NCBI RefSeq assembly: GCF_013868415.1
Contig: NZ_JACEMT010000041.1
Span: 1-64,000, forward strand
Reading direction: 5' to 3'
Length of the DNA stretch: 64,000 bases
From: Marinobacterium marinum
Lineage (GTDB): Bacteria > Pseudomonadota > Gammaproteobacteria > Pseudomonadales > Balneatricaceae
Shown here: positions 54,964-63,723 of the stretch, piece by piece
Layout: every line of letters starts with the position of its first letter
Position numbering within the stretch: the first letter of the stretch is position 1
The notes under the pieces: model-generated
Databases searched by the model: none
What the model was told of the DNA's origin: nothing
What the model saw: the letters and a program-made list of their open reading frames with translations, nothing else
Translations under genes and position numbers: made by a program

Positions 54964-57255
54964 ATGAAACTGGACGATCAGGTACACCTGCTGGGCGTGC
55001 GCCACCATGGCCCCGGCTGTGCGGCGGCCCTGCAGCGGGCACTGGATGCCCTGCAGCCGGATGTCATCCTGCTGGAAGGTGCCAAGGAGCTGGAAGACAG
55101 CTGGCAGGACATGCTCAAGGCGGACATGCAGCCCCCCGTGGCGCAGTTGCTCTATGATCCGAACCAGCCACGCTGCAGTATGATCTACCCCTGGGCCGAA
55201 TTCACCCCCGAGTGGCAGGCCATGCGCTACGCGGGTCTGCGCTCCATTCCGTTGCAGATGATCGACCTGCCGGCCTCGATCACCTTCAGCCTGGATGAGC
55301 AGGACGATAACGAACCCCTATCCGAGACCGATACCGAAGCGGACAACACTGAGCCTGAAGCCGAGCCAGATACATCGGCACAGCTGCCCGAGCCCGACTC
55401 CCTGCACACGTTTCTGCATCGGTGCGGAATCGCCGACGCCGAGGTCTGGTGGGACCAGAACGTGGAGCATCATCGCGGTGACCTCGACAGCTTCGAGGCC
55501 ATCTTCGAGCTGGTGTCCAGCGCCCGACCGGACCCGTTGCTCACGACCGATGCGCGCGAGGCACTGCGAGAAGCCTGGATGCGGCGGGAGCTGCGTGCCG
55601 CACGCAAGCAGTTCAACAACATCGTCGTCATCTGCGGTGCCTGGCACCTGCCGGCCCTGGCCGCAAAAGTAAAGGTCAAGGATGATAACGCCCTGCTCAA
55701 GGGGCTGCGCAAGCGCAAGGTCGATCAGGCCTGGATCCCCTACACCTACCGGCGGTTAAGCACGCATTCCGGTTATAACGCGGGCATCGCCGCACCCGGC
55801 TGGTATGAACACCTGTACCAGTACCAACACAAGGATGCATCGCCAGAGCAGCTGGCCATTGCCTGGCTGGTCAGGGTCGCCGCCTGCCTGCGCGAACAGG
55901 GCTTTGCCACATCCAGCGCACAGGTGATCGACGCCGTGCGCCTGGCACTAGGCCTGGCCCAACTGCGCGATCAGCATATGCCGGGCCTGGCCGAACTGAT
56001 GGAAGCGGCACAATCGGTGATGACCGAAGGTCGTCGCGGGCCCATCGAACTGATCGGCCCGTCGCTGCTGGTGGGTGCGCGTATAGGATCGATCCCGGCA
56101 GACAGCCCGATTCTGCCACTGGAACAGGATTTCAATGCCACACTGAAGCGCTTGCGCCTGAAGCGCATCAACGAGCCGCAGCAGGTCCAGCTGGATCTGC
56201 GTCAGCCCAATGCGTTGTTGAGATCGCAGCTATTCAACCGCCTCAACCTGCTCGCCATCCCCTGGGCCGAGGGCGGTGACGCCATCGGTACGGGCACTTC
56301 ACGGGAAACCTGGGACCTGCACTGGCAACCCGAATTTGCCATCGCCATGCTGGATGCCAGCCTGTATGGCAACACACTGGAAGCCGCCGCTGGCGCCAGG
56401 CTCAAGGAACGGCTGGATATGGCCACGTCGGCCCCGGTTCTGCTGGAAGCCGTGGATGCTTTACTGCGCTGCCATCTACCGGAGCTGATGGTCCCGGCCA
56501 TCCAGCGGTTGGGGGATGTGATCGCCGTCTCCGCCGATCTGGGTGAGCTGATGCAGTCATTACTGCAAATTGCCCAGATCATTCGCTATGGTTCGGTCCG
56601 CGCGCTCCAGGCCGATGAACTGCTGCCACTGACGGATGTCATCAGTATCCGGGTCAGTAACGGCCTGCCACAGGCCTGCACCGCGATCGATGATGACGCG
56701 GCACGGGCGTTGCTGACCGCCATCGATGCGGCGCACAGCGCCATCAATATGCTCAGCCGCGATGACCTGATCGAACGCTGGCACGCCAGCCTGCAGGGAC
56801 TTTGGGCCAACCGCCAGATCCACCCGCTGATCCAGGGGCGGATTGGCCGCATGTTGCTGGATAGCGGCCTGACCGAAGCGGAGACACTGGAACATGAACT
56901 GGGGCTGCGCCTGTCTGATCCCGAAGACCCCATGGCCGCAGCCTACTGGGTAGAAGGCATCCTCGCGGGCAGTGCCGCCGGCCTGATCTACGGCACCTCG
57001 GTATTCCAGCTGCTGGACCATTGGCTGTGCCACTTGAGCGAAGACCAGCTGTTGCAGGTACTGCCGGTCCTGCGCCGTGCCTTCTCGGCTTTCAGTGCCC
57101 AGGACCTGCAGCTGACCGGGCGTAATGTACGTCATGGCAATCACCGCCGTGTCGATACGCCCCATACCCATGATGCCCGGCTGGCCCAACAGACACGCCA
57201 GCAACTGGGCCGCCTGCTCGGCCTCAGCCTGCCGGCCACGGAGACCCTGTCATGA
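54964..57255 (+). CDS. DUF5682-like protein with a TraB/Tiki-like N-terminus
   Basis: 763 residues. The start, VHLLGVRHHGPGCAAALQRA followed by LDALQPDVILLEGAKELE, resembles the opening of TraB/Tiki/ChaN-superfamily proteins (a His-containing first strand, then PD-hydrophobic-E). An acidic linker (about 103-140) precedes a second conserved block (IVVICGAWHLPALAAKVKVK, RLSTHSGYNAGIAAPGWYEH). The C-terminal 400 residues are helical. Assigned to DUF5682 from context and recollection. Possible metal-dependent hydrolase; unproven. Overlaps the VWA start by 4 bp. Confidence 0.72.
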   Translation: MKLDDQVHLLGVRHHGPGCAAALQRALDALQPDVILLEGAKELEDSWQDMLKADMQPPVAQLLYDPNQPRCSMIYPWAEFTPEWQAMRYAGLRSIPLQMIDLPASITFSLDEQDDNEPLSETDTEADNTEPEAEPDTSAQLPEPDSLHTFLHRCGIADAEVWWDQNVEHHRGDLDSFEAIFELVSSARPDPLLTTDAREALREAWMRRELRAARKQFNNIVVICGAWHLPALAAKVKVKDDNALLKGLRKRKVDQAWIPYTYRRLSTHSGYNAGIAAPGWYEHLYQYQHKDASPEQLAIAWLVRVAACLREQGFATSSAQVIDAVRLALGLAQLRDQHMPGLAELMEAAQSVMTEGRRGPIELIGPSLLVGARIGSIPADSPILPLEQDFNATLKRLRLKRINEPQQVQLDLRQPNALLRSQLFNRLNLLAIPWAEGGDAIGTGTSRETWDLHWQPEFAIAMLDASLYGNTLEAAAGARLKERLDMATSAPVLLEAVDALLRCHLPELMVPAIQRLGDVIAVSADLGELMQSLLQIAQIIRYGSVRALQADELLPLTDVISIRVSNGLPQACTAIDDDAARALLTAIDAAHSAINMLSRDDLIERWHASLQGLWANRQIHPLIQGRIGRMLLDSGLTEAETLEHELGLRLSDPEDPMAAAYWVEGILAGSAAGLIYGTSVFQLLDHWLCHLSEDQLLQVLPVLRRAFSAFSAQDLQLTGRNVRHGNHRRVDTPHTHDARLAQQTRQQLGRLLGLSLPATETLS

Positions 57256-58448
57256 CGATCAAGGCCCCTAATCAGCTGAAACTGAATCAGGACGAACGCC
57301 AGCGCCGCTGGCGTCTGGTACTCGGGGACGAATCCGGGCTGGACGCCCCCCTGTCCGAACATGACCAGAAACTGGACCAGCTGCTGGAACAGCTTTATGT
57401 TCAGGGCGAAAGCCCGGCGCAAGGCGCACGTTATGGTCATCACTACGGGCGCCGCATGCCAAAGGCCGCGCTCTGGTTCAAGGACATTCGCACCCTGTTT
57501 CCGGAAAGTGCCGCCAGCATCATCCAGAACGATGCCCTGCAACGGCTGGACATGTCGTCGCTGCTGCAGGACCCCGCCTTTCTGGACTCAGTCAAGCCGG
57601 ACGTCAACCTGGTGGCCAGCCTGCTGATGATGAAGGACTACATCCCGGAGGATGCCAGGGAAAATGCCCGCAGGCTGGTCAAGCAGCTGGTTGAACAACT
57701 GATGCAGCATTATCGCCCGGCGGCCGAGCAAAGCATCCGTGGTGCGCTCAACCGTGCGACCCGCAGCAACCGCCCGCGTCCGTCCGAGGTCAACTGGAAC
57801 GCCACCATTCGCAAGAACCTGAAGCACTGGCAGCCCGAAGAACAGGTCATTTTTCCCGAGCGACTGGTCAGCTACGGCCGCCGTCAGCGCCGGGCCAAGC
57901 AGGTGATTCTGTGTGTCGACCAGTCCGGCTCCATGGCGGACAGCGTCATCTACAGCTCCATTTTCGCGGCTGTGATCAGCTCCATGCCGTCACTGCGCAC
58001 CCAGCTGGTCGTGTTCGATACTGAAGTGGTCGATCTGACCGAAGAGTTGCAGGACCCGATCGAGATGCTGTTTGGCATCCAGCTCGGCGGCGGTACCGAT
58101 ATCGCCAAGGCACTGACCTACTGCGAAAGCCTGATCACCAACCCGTCGGAAACCCAGCTGATCCTGATCAGCGATCTCTACGAAAACGGTGATAAGCAGG
58201 CTCTGCTGCAGACGGCCCAGCGCATCATCGAAGGCGGCACCAACCTGGTCACTCTGCTGGCCCTGTCCGACGAAGGAGCGCCCATATCCAACCGTCATAT
58301 TGCCGGTCAGTTTACGGCATTGGGCTCTCCGGCCTTCGCCTGCACACCGGATCTGTTCCCGCAACTGATGGCCGCCGCCCTGGAACGCCGCGATCTGCAC
58401 CAGTTCGCCTCCAGCAACAACCTGCCGGTCATGGTAGGCGAAGACTGA
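57252..58448 (+). CDS. VWA domain protein of the MoxR cluster
   Basis: 398 residues. A helical N-terminal half precedes a von Willebrand A domain (about 215-390) with a complete metal-ion-dependent adhesion site: D223-x-S225-x-S227 (CVDQSGSMAD), T282 (GGGTDIAKAL) and D308 (ISDLYENGD). CoxE-like in organisation. No signal peptide, so cytoplasmic. Such proteins bind substrates for MoxR ATPases. Last gene of the unit. Confidence 0.9.
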   Translation: MTIKAPNQLKLNQDERQRRWRLVLGDESGLDAPLSEHDQKLDQLLEQLYVQGESPAQGARYGHHYGRRMPKAALWFKDIRTLFPESAASIIQNDALQRLDMSSLLQDPAFLDSVKPDVNLVASLLMMKDYIPEDARENARRLVKQLVEQLMQHYRPAAEQSIRGALNRATRSNRPRPSEVNWNATIRKNLKHWQPEEQVIFPERLVSYGRRQRRAKQVILCVDQSGSMADSVIYSSIFAAVISSMPSLRTQLVVFDTEVVDLTEELQDPIEMLFGIQLGGGTDIAKALTYCESLITNPSETQLILISDLYENGDKQALLQTAQRIIEGGTNLVTLLALSDEGAPISNRHIAGQFTALGSPAFACTPDLFPQLMAAALERRDLHQFASSNNLPVMVGED

Positions 58449-58481
58449 GCCCATGCGGAGTCCTTCCGGGCTACGCATGTC

Positions 58482-59132
58482 CTATCCCTGCTGCTTCACG
58501 CCCAGCCAATAGGCATAAAGCCCCTCGATATCGCCGGAACACAGCAGCGGCACAGCCTCTTTGACCCATGTATCCGGCCAATGCCACCACTGCATTTCCA
58601 GCAACTTGCCGACCAGCACGTCATCAAAGCGGTAACGAATCAGTTTGGCCGGATTGGCGCCGACGATGGCATAGGGCGGCACATCTCGAGTCACGACCGC
58701 ACGACTGGCAATCACCGCGCCATCGCCGACCTGCACGCCGGGCATGATCATCGCCTCACTGCCGATCCAGACATCATGGCCGATACGGGTATCACCGGCC
58801 CGGACAAAGCCATCCCGCGCACCCTCGAGCAACGGATGACTCTGGTAAAAGAACGGAAAGGTACTGCCCCAGTCCATGCGGTGCCCCTGGTTGCCCGCCA
58901 TCATGAACACGGCACCACTGCCGATGGAGCAGTAACGACCGATGATCAGCTTGTCCACATCATCCCGGTCGGGCATCAGGTAACGAGCACAGTCATCAAA
59001 ACTGTGGCCATGGTAGTAGCCGGAATAGTAACTGTGTTCACCGGCAACAATGTTGGGGTTGGTAACCTGATCCCGGATGGGCAGCCCCACAAAGGGACTG
59101 TCAAAATGGTTGACTTGAGTGTCGTCGGTCAT
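58482..59132 (-). CDS. CatB-related O-acetyltransferase (hexapeptide repeat)
   Basis: 216 residues, left-handed beta-helix of the xenobiotic acetyltransferase group. [20 protein letters not shown] near the start, [25 protein letters not shown] with the catalytic-type His, [20 protein letters not shown], and [16 protein letters not shown] at the end. Acetyl-CoA-dependent; relatives acetylate chloramphenicol or streptogramin, but sequence alone does not show drug resistance. ATG 59132 overlaps the DUF3955 gene stop by 4 bp. Confidence 0.9.
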   Translation of the reverse strand: MTDDTQVNHFDSPFVGLPIRDQVTNPNIVAGEHSYYSGYYHGHSFDDCARYLMPDRDDVDKLIIGRYCSIGSGAVFMMAGNQGHRMDWGSTFPFFYQSHPLLEGARDGFVRAGDTRIGHDVWIGSEAMIMPGVQVGDGAVIASRAVVTRDVPPYAIVGANPAKLIRYRFDDVLVGKLLEMQWWHWPDTWVKEAVPLLCSGDIEGLYAYWLGVKQQG

Positions 59133-59356
59133 ATTGCCTTGCGCCTGATATAGCGTTTCAACAAGCCGCCAATCAGCAGGGCACAACCAAACGCCGCCAG
59201 GAGCCAGGACAAGGGCAACAATGCAAAGGGTTCACGCAGCACACCATCCGCCCCCACTTCCGAACCGATCATGCGAAAGGCCATCAGGCAGGCAAAAGAC
59301 AAAAACAGACACAAGCAGCCAATGGGAATCAGCGCCCAGAATTTTTTCAACATCAA
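59129..59356 (-). CDS. DUF3955-like small membrane protein
   Basis: 75 residues with two hydrophobic segments (8-28, [21 protein letters not shown]; about 47-66, [20 protein letters not shown]) and between them the family-like loop [20 protein letters not shown]. Function unknown. Co-transcribed and overlapping with the acetyltransferase. Confidence 0.75.
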   Translation of the reverse strand: MMLKKFWALIPIGCLCLFLSFACLMAFRMIGSEVGADGVLREPFALLPLSWLLAAFGCALLIGGLLKRYIRRKAI

Positions 59357-59429
59357 TATCCCCCACCAAACATCGAACGATGTTGGATCGAATGACCTTG
59401 TATTGGTTCCTGTTGCCTGAACAGCAACA

Positions 59430-60833
59430 TTAATCGCCGCATCCTGTCAACGCTCTCAGGCGAGCCAGTGCTCCCAGCCGTTCGGACCTCCAGGGATGGG
59501 CAAAACTCATGCGCAGGCAGTTTCGATATTGCCCGGTGATCGAGAACAGAGGCCCCGGTGTTACCACCACTCCCTGTTCCAGCGCATGATGATAAAGCGA
59601 CAGCGTATCAACCTGTTCAGGCAGCTCAAGCCACACGGCCAGACCGCCTTCCGGCCGACTGACCCGCAGATCAACAGACCAGCTATTCAGCTCCCGCAGC
59701 AACCGGTCACGCTGATCACGTAACTGTAAACGCTGACGCCGAAGATGGGTGGCATAACTGCCGTCGGCCATGTAATCAGCAACGCCCTGCTGCAGGTAGC
59801 GGCTACTGGCCAGCTGGGTAACCAGCTTGAGATGCAGAATACGTGCATGCCAGCGTGCGCCGGCAATCCAACCAAGCCGCAAGTCACGCGAAAGTGCCTT
59901 GGAAAAGGAACTACACAGGATGACCCGGTCCTCCCCATCCAGCGCTTTCAACGGGTCGGGCATGTCGGAGAACGCGGTATCGGCATAAATATCATCTTCA
60001 ATAACCGCCAGGTCATGGCGACTTGCCAGCGCCAGCAGACGTCGCCTTGACGCCTCGGGCATCAAGGCTCCGCCGGGAGTCGAAAAGGCCGGCGAGACAA
60101 TACAAGCTCTGACGGGCCAACGCTGCAACACATCCTCCAGTGCATCCATATTCATGCCTTGCTCGCAACTCGCCGGAACTTCAACGCCCTGTAAACCAAG
60201 CTGTTCCAGCAGCTGCAGCACGCCGTAAAACCCCGGCGATTCTACTGCAACCACATCACCCCGTTCACAACAGGCCATCAGAGCCAAGAACAGGGCATGC
60301 TGACAGCCTGATGTAATGCACAGCTGATCGGGCGTGACCGGCCAACCACGGCGCAAGGCATGCTGTGCAATTTGCTCCCGCAAGGCCGGTTCGCCTGCAG
60401 GCTCATCATAATATTGGTAGTCATTGCCCTTCTGGCGACGCAGCGCCCGCCCGATACTGCGATTCAAGGTAACCAAGGATGCGGGCAGCTCACCGGCCTG
60501 CGGCATTGGCAGCAGGTCAAACGCGGCACTGCGGCGCATGATATCCTGCAACAGGTCACTGACCGTTACCGGACGAGGTGCCGCGATGCGCGCCTGCACC
60601 ACCGGCGCCTTGATCGGCACTGGCAAACTGGTCACGAAATAGCCGGACTTGGGCCGGGCCTCCACCACTCCCATTGCCTCCAGTCGCTGCAGGGCATGCA
60701 TCACGGTCGCCTTCGATAACGCCTTTTGACGACACAACTCTCGAATCGAAGGCAACCGCTCACCCGCTTGCCAACGGTGCTCTCGTATCCCCTGTAACAA
60801 CCAGCTTTCCAGCTGCTGGTAACGATATCCCAC
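59430..60833 (-). CDS. MocR family GntR-type regulator with aminotransferase domain (second copy)
   Basis: 467 residues. Winged helix at the N-terminus (GIREHRWQAGERLPSIRELC, LSKATVMHALQRLEAMGVVE), then a PLP aminotransferase-like domain with ITSGCQHALFLALMACCERG, IEDDIYADTAF and the PLP lysine in ILCSSFSKALSRDLRLGWIA. Not a close copy of the regulator at 38052. No obvious target lies beside it; ccoG is divergent from it across 98 bp. Confidence 0.88.
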   Translation of the reverse strand: MGYRYQQLESWLLQGIREHRWQAGERLPSIRELCRQKALSKATVMHALQRLEAMGVVEARPKSGYFVTSLPVPIKAPVVQARIAAPRPVTVSDLLQDIMRRSAAFDLLPMPQAGELPASLVTLNRSIGRALRRQKGNDYQYYDEPAGEPALREQIAQHALRRGWPVTPDQLCITSGCQHALFLALMACCERGDVVAVESPGFYGVLQLLEQLGLQGVEVPASCEQGMNMDALEDVLQRWPVRACIVSPAFSTPGGALMPEASRRRLLALASRHDLAVIEDDIYADTAFSDMPDPLKALDGEDRVILCSSFSKALSRDLRLGWIAGARWHARILHLKLVTQLASSRYLQQGVADYMADGSYATHLRRQRLQLRDQRDRLLRELNSWSVDLRVSRPEGGLAVWLELPEQVDTLSLYHHALEQGVVVTPGPLFSITGQYRNCLRMSFAHPWRSERLGALARLRALTGCGD

Positions 60834-60931
60834 AACTGCCCCATCTGTTCCTATCGAATTTATGTTTTTTATACCTGCATCTATTCAGATTACAAGCGTA
60901 ACCTGCCGCTGAAACTGATTTGCGGATAGTA

Positions 60932-62311
60932 ATGATGGAAAAGATACCCGTTGTCCAACAACATACTCCTGCTTTCGTGAAAGACGGAAAGTTCCATGTA
61001 CGTCTGGTCGAAGGCCGCTTTCAGAACCTGCGCCGCCTGACAACCTGGCCACTGATCGCACTATTTTTCGGTCTGGTCTGGGTACAGGTCGATGGCATGC
61101 CCTGGTTGCTGTTTTCGTTTGAACAACGTCGCATTCTGTTGTTTGGCACGTCCTTATCCTGGCATGACCTGCCCCTGCTCGCCGGCCTGATGATTGCCGG
61201 TGCCTGCCTGCTGTTTTTTATGGCCGTTGCCTGGGGACGCGTCTGGTGTGGCTTTGCCTGTCCACAAAGTATCTGGACCTGGCTATTCATCCGTATTGAA
61301 GACATGACCGAAGGCCGTGCCAACCAACGTGCAAAACAGGATAAAAAGGGGCTGACAGGCGCTTTGTTCCTGCGCCGTAGTGCCAAACACCTGCTGTGGT
61401 GTCTACTATCGCTGGCCACTGCTATCACCTTTACCGGCTACTTTATTCCCGTACGTGACATTATGGATGGCGTACTGACACTGCAGCTATCACCAGCCAT
61501 CGGAGGCTGGTTGCTGATCATGGCCGGACTGACCTATGCCAATGCCGGTCTGGTGCGCGAGAAGATCTGCCTGCATGCCTGCCCCTACTCACGTTTTCAG
61601 GGCGTGATGTTCGATTCCGATACCCGTACCGTCAGCTACGATACCAACCGTGGCGAACCAAGGGCACACAAACGTGCTCAGGACGGCAGCAGTGGCGACT
61701 GTGTGGATTGTGGCCTTTGCGTACAGGTTTGCCCTACCGGAATCGACATCCGCAACGGCCTCCAGGCCGCTTGTATCGACTGCGGTGCCTGTATCGATGC
61801 CTGTGATGAAGTGATGCACAAACTGAACAAACCACGCGGCCTAATCCGCTTCGCGTCAGAAATGGAATTGACGCACAAGGCATCCCGCTTCCTGCGTCCC
61901 CGTCTGCTCGGCTATGGCACAGCCATTGTCTGTACTACTGTTGCAGTTCTCTATGGCTTTACGTCTACAACCAGCCTGTTGGTTGAGATACGCCGTGATC
62001 GCAACGCCCTGTTCATTCAGCTGGATGAGGACACTTTCTGTAATACCTATGGCGTCAAGGTCGAAAGTTTCGCCGACAATGAACAGTTGATCAACGTATC
62101 GATTGCGGGCGACCGCCCCTACGAACTGTTCGGCCCGGCACAGCTCGATATGCAGGAGACCGGCTCTACATGGCTGCCTTATCGTGTCTGTGCATCAGGT
62201 ATAGACAGCCCCCGCTCCGAACTGACCTTCAACTTCAACGGCCGTGAGGTTGCTGCCAGCAAGCAAACAACCTTCCTCGCACGACCGTCAAAGCCGGTAC
62301 CAAGAGACTGA
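60932..62311 (+). CDS. ccoG: Cytochrome c oxidase accessory protein CcoG (FixG/RdxA)
   Basis: 459 residues. Membrane protein with several segments in the first half, motifs CGFACPQSIWTWLFIRIE and CLHACPYSRFQGVMFDSDTR, two 4Fe-4S sites (CVDCGLCVQVCPTGIDI; CIDCGACIDACDEVM), a further membrane helix, and the periplasmic FixG C-terminal domain. It reduces copper for cbb3 oxidase assembly in characterised bacteria. The frame opens at TTG 60920; ATG 60932 is preferred. No ccoNOP in the window. Confidence 0.92.
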   Translation: MMEKIPVVQQHTPAFVKDGKFHVRLVEGRFQNLRRLTTWPLIALFFGLVWVQVDGMPWLLFSFEQRRILLFGTSLSWHDLPLLAGLMIAGACLLFFMAVAWGRVWCGFACPQSIWTWLFIRIEDMTEGRANQRAKQDKKGLTGALFLRRSAKHLLWCLLSLATAITFTGYFIPVRDIMDGVLTLQLSPAIGGWLLIMAGLTYANAGLVREKICLHACPYSRFQGVMFDSDTRTVSYDTNRGEPRAHKRAQDGSSGDCVDCGLCVQVCPTGIDIRNGLQAACIDCGACIDACDEVMHKLNKPRGLIRFASEMELTHKASRFLRPRLLGYGTAIVCTTVAVLYGFTSTTSLLVEIRRDRNALFIQLDEDTFCNTYGVKVESFADNEQLINVSIAGDRPYELFGPAQLDMQETGSTWLPYRVCASGIDSPRSELTFNFNGREVAASKQTTFLARPSKPVPRD

Positions 62312-62431
62312 TACCTCTGGACGGGCGGTCGTCAGGCCGCCTATCTCCTGATCCAGTTCCTCTGCAAAATAACGCTTGATCTTGCTGACCAACAGGTCAA
62401 CATTTTCTTGAGGTATTTTAATATCGTTCAT
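62288..62431 (-). pseudogene. Truncated DUF2164 gene
   Basis: The 47-residue frame begins MNDIKIPQENVDLLVSKIKR and continues YFAEELDQEIGGL, which is the first half of the roughly 80-residue DUF2164 family. The expected second half is absent in all nearby frames; the frame ends in unrelated residues overlapping the 3' end of ccoG. Probably a 3' truncation. A short functional peptide cannot be excluded. Confidence 0.5.
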
Positions 62432-62514
62432 AAAGTCCGAAGCTGCGGGCTCTTTTGCCCGCACCTCATCACATACTGCTTCGATCGGTAACTGTACCAA
62501 GAGAGCCTGGCATA

Positions 62515-63690
62515 TCAGACAAACTGCCCGGCACAAAACCCGGATGCCCAGGCCCACTGAAAATTATGTCCGCCCAAGTGACCGGTGACATCCAGACACT
62601 CGCCAATAAAAAACAGCCCCGGAGCCTTGTTGGCCTCGAACGTTTTCTGTGAAATTTCGTCGGTTTCAATACCGCCCAGCGTCACCTCGGCCGTCCGATA
62701 ACCTTCTGTCCCTGAAGGCTTCACCTGCCAGTGCTTGAACTGTCGCGCAATCTCTTGCAAGCGAGCATTGCTGCACTGGCCAATCTCACCATCAAAATGC
62801 CAAAGGTCACACAAGGTCTGTGCCAGGCGCCGAGTCATGTGCTGTGCCATCAATGTCCGAAGTTCCGCTTTGGGACGCTGTTGCCGCTGCTCCTTAAGCC
62901 ACTCTTCCAATGCCAACTGTGGTAACAAATCAATCTCAATCGAATCCCCGGCACGCCAATAAGACGATATCTGCAAGATCGCAGGACCACTCATACCTCG
63001 ATGCGTCAGCAGAAGGTTCTCGGTGAAGCGCTGGCCATTACACGCTACCGTAACAGGCTGGGACACACCGGACAGGGGCTTCAGATGTTCAAGCAGATCC
63101 GGTTGCAGAGTAAACGGCACCAGAGCCGCCTGACGCGATGTCACGGCCAGTCCGAACTGCTCGGCGACTGTATAGGCAAAACCGGTGGCACCACCGTTGG
63201 GAATGGACAAGCCCCCAGTCGCCACCACCAGTGATTCGGCCTGATACTGCCCCCTGGAGGTCTTGAGGTGATACCCCTGACCAGACTGTTCCACTTCGAA
63301 CACAGTGGTTTCAGTCATGATTTCAACCCCCGCCCACTCGCACTCGGTCAGCAGCAGTTGCAGGATCTCTTTACTGGATTCGTTACAGAACAACTGCCCC
63401 GGCGTTTTCTCGTGGTACTCGATGCCATGACGGTCCACCAGCTCAACAAAGTCCGCGGCACCAAAACGACTCAGTGCCGACTTACAAAAATGCGGATTCC
63501 CGGAAAGAAAATGACCGGGAGTATTGTGCAGATGGGTAAAATTGCAGCGCCCACCTCCGGACATCAGAATCTTGCGCCCGATTTTACGGGTATGTTCCAG
63601 CAGCAAGACCTTGCGGCCCCGATAGGCAGCAGTTGCGGCACACATCAGGCCAGAAGCACCACCGCCAATGATTACAACATCGTAGTTCAC
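62515..63690 (-). CDS. HI0933/YhiN family flavoprotein
   Basis: 391 residues. FAD site YDVVIIGGGASGLMCAATAA (3-22), GRKILMSGGGRCNFTHLH (about 38-55), SLVVATGGLSIPNGGATGFA, and C-terminal GLFFIGECLDVTGHLGGHNF followed by QWAWASG. Annotated in databases as NAD(P)/FAD-dependent oxidoreductase or aminoacetone oxidase family; physiological substrate is uncertain. Monocistronic in appearance. Confidence 0.92.
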   Translation of the reverse strand: MNYDVVIIGGGASGLMCAATAAYRGRKVLLLEHTRKIGRKILMSGGGRCNFTHLHNTPGHFLSGNPHFCKSALSRFGAADFVELVDRHGIEYHEKTPGQLFCNESSKEILQLLLTECEWAGVEIMTETTVFEVEQSGQGYHLKTSRGQYQAESLVVATGGLSIPNGGATGFAYTVAEQFGLAVTSRQAALVPFTLQPDLLEHLKPLSGVSQPVTVACNGQRFTENLLLTHRGMSGPAILQISSYWRAGDSIEIDLLPQLALEEWLKEQRQQRPKAELRTLMAQHMTRRLAQTLCDLWHFDGEIGQCSNARLQEIARQFKHWQVKPSGTEGYRTAEVTLGGIETDEISQKTFEANKAPGLFFIGECLDVTGHLGGHNFQWAWASGFCAGQFV

Positions 63691-63723
63691 ATATCACTCC
63701 ACCGGGGCCACCCGGTATGGGCG

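Noticed and set aside
50877-58448. Calling the MoxR/VWA unit a proven phage-defence system
   Set aside because: No nuclease, protease or toxin motif is certain and no neighbouring defence gene is visible; only the general architecture suggests it.
58482-59132. Calling the CatB-like enzyme a chloramphenicol resistance gene
   Set aside because: The hexapeptide xenobiotic acetyltransferase group is broad and chromosomal members often have unknown substrates; nothing here fixes drug specificity.
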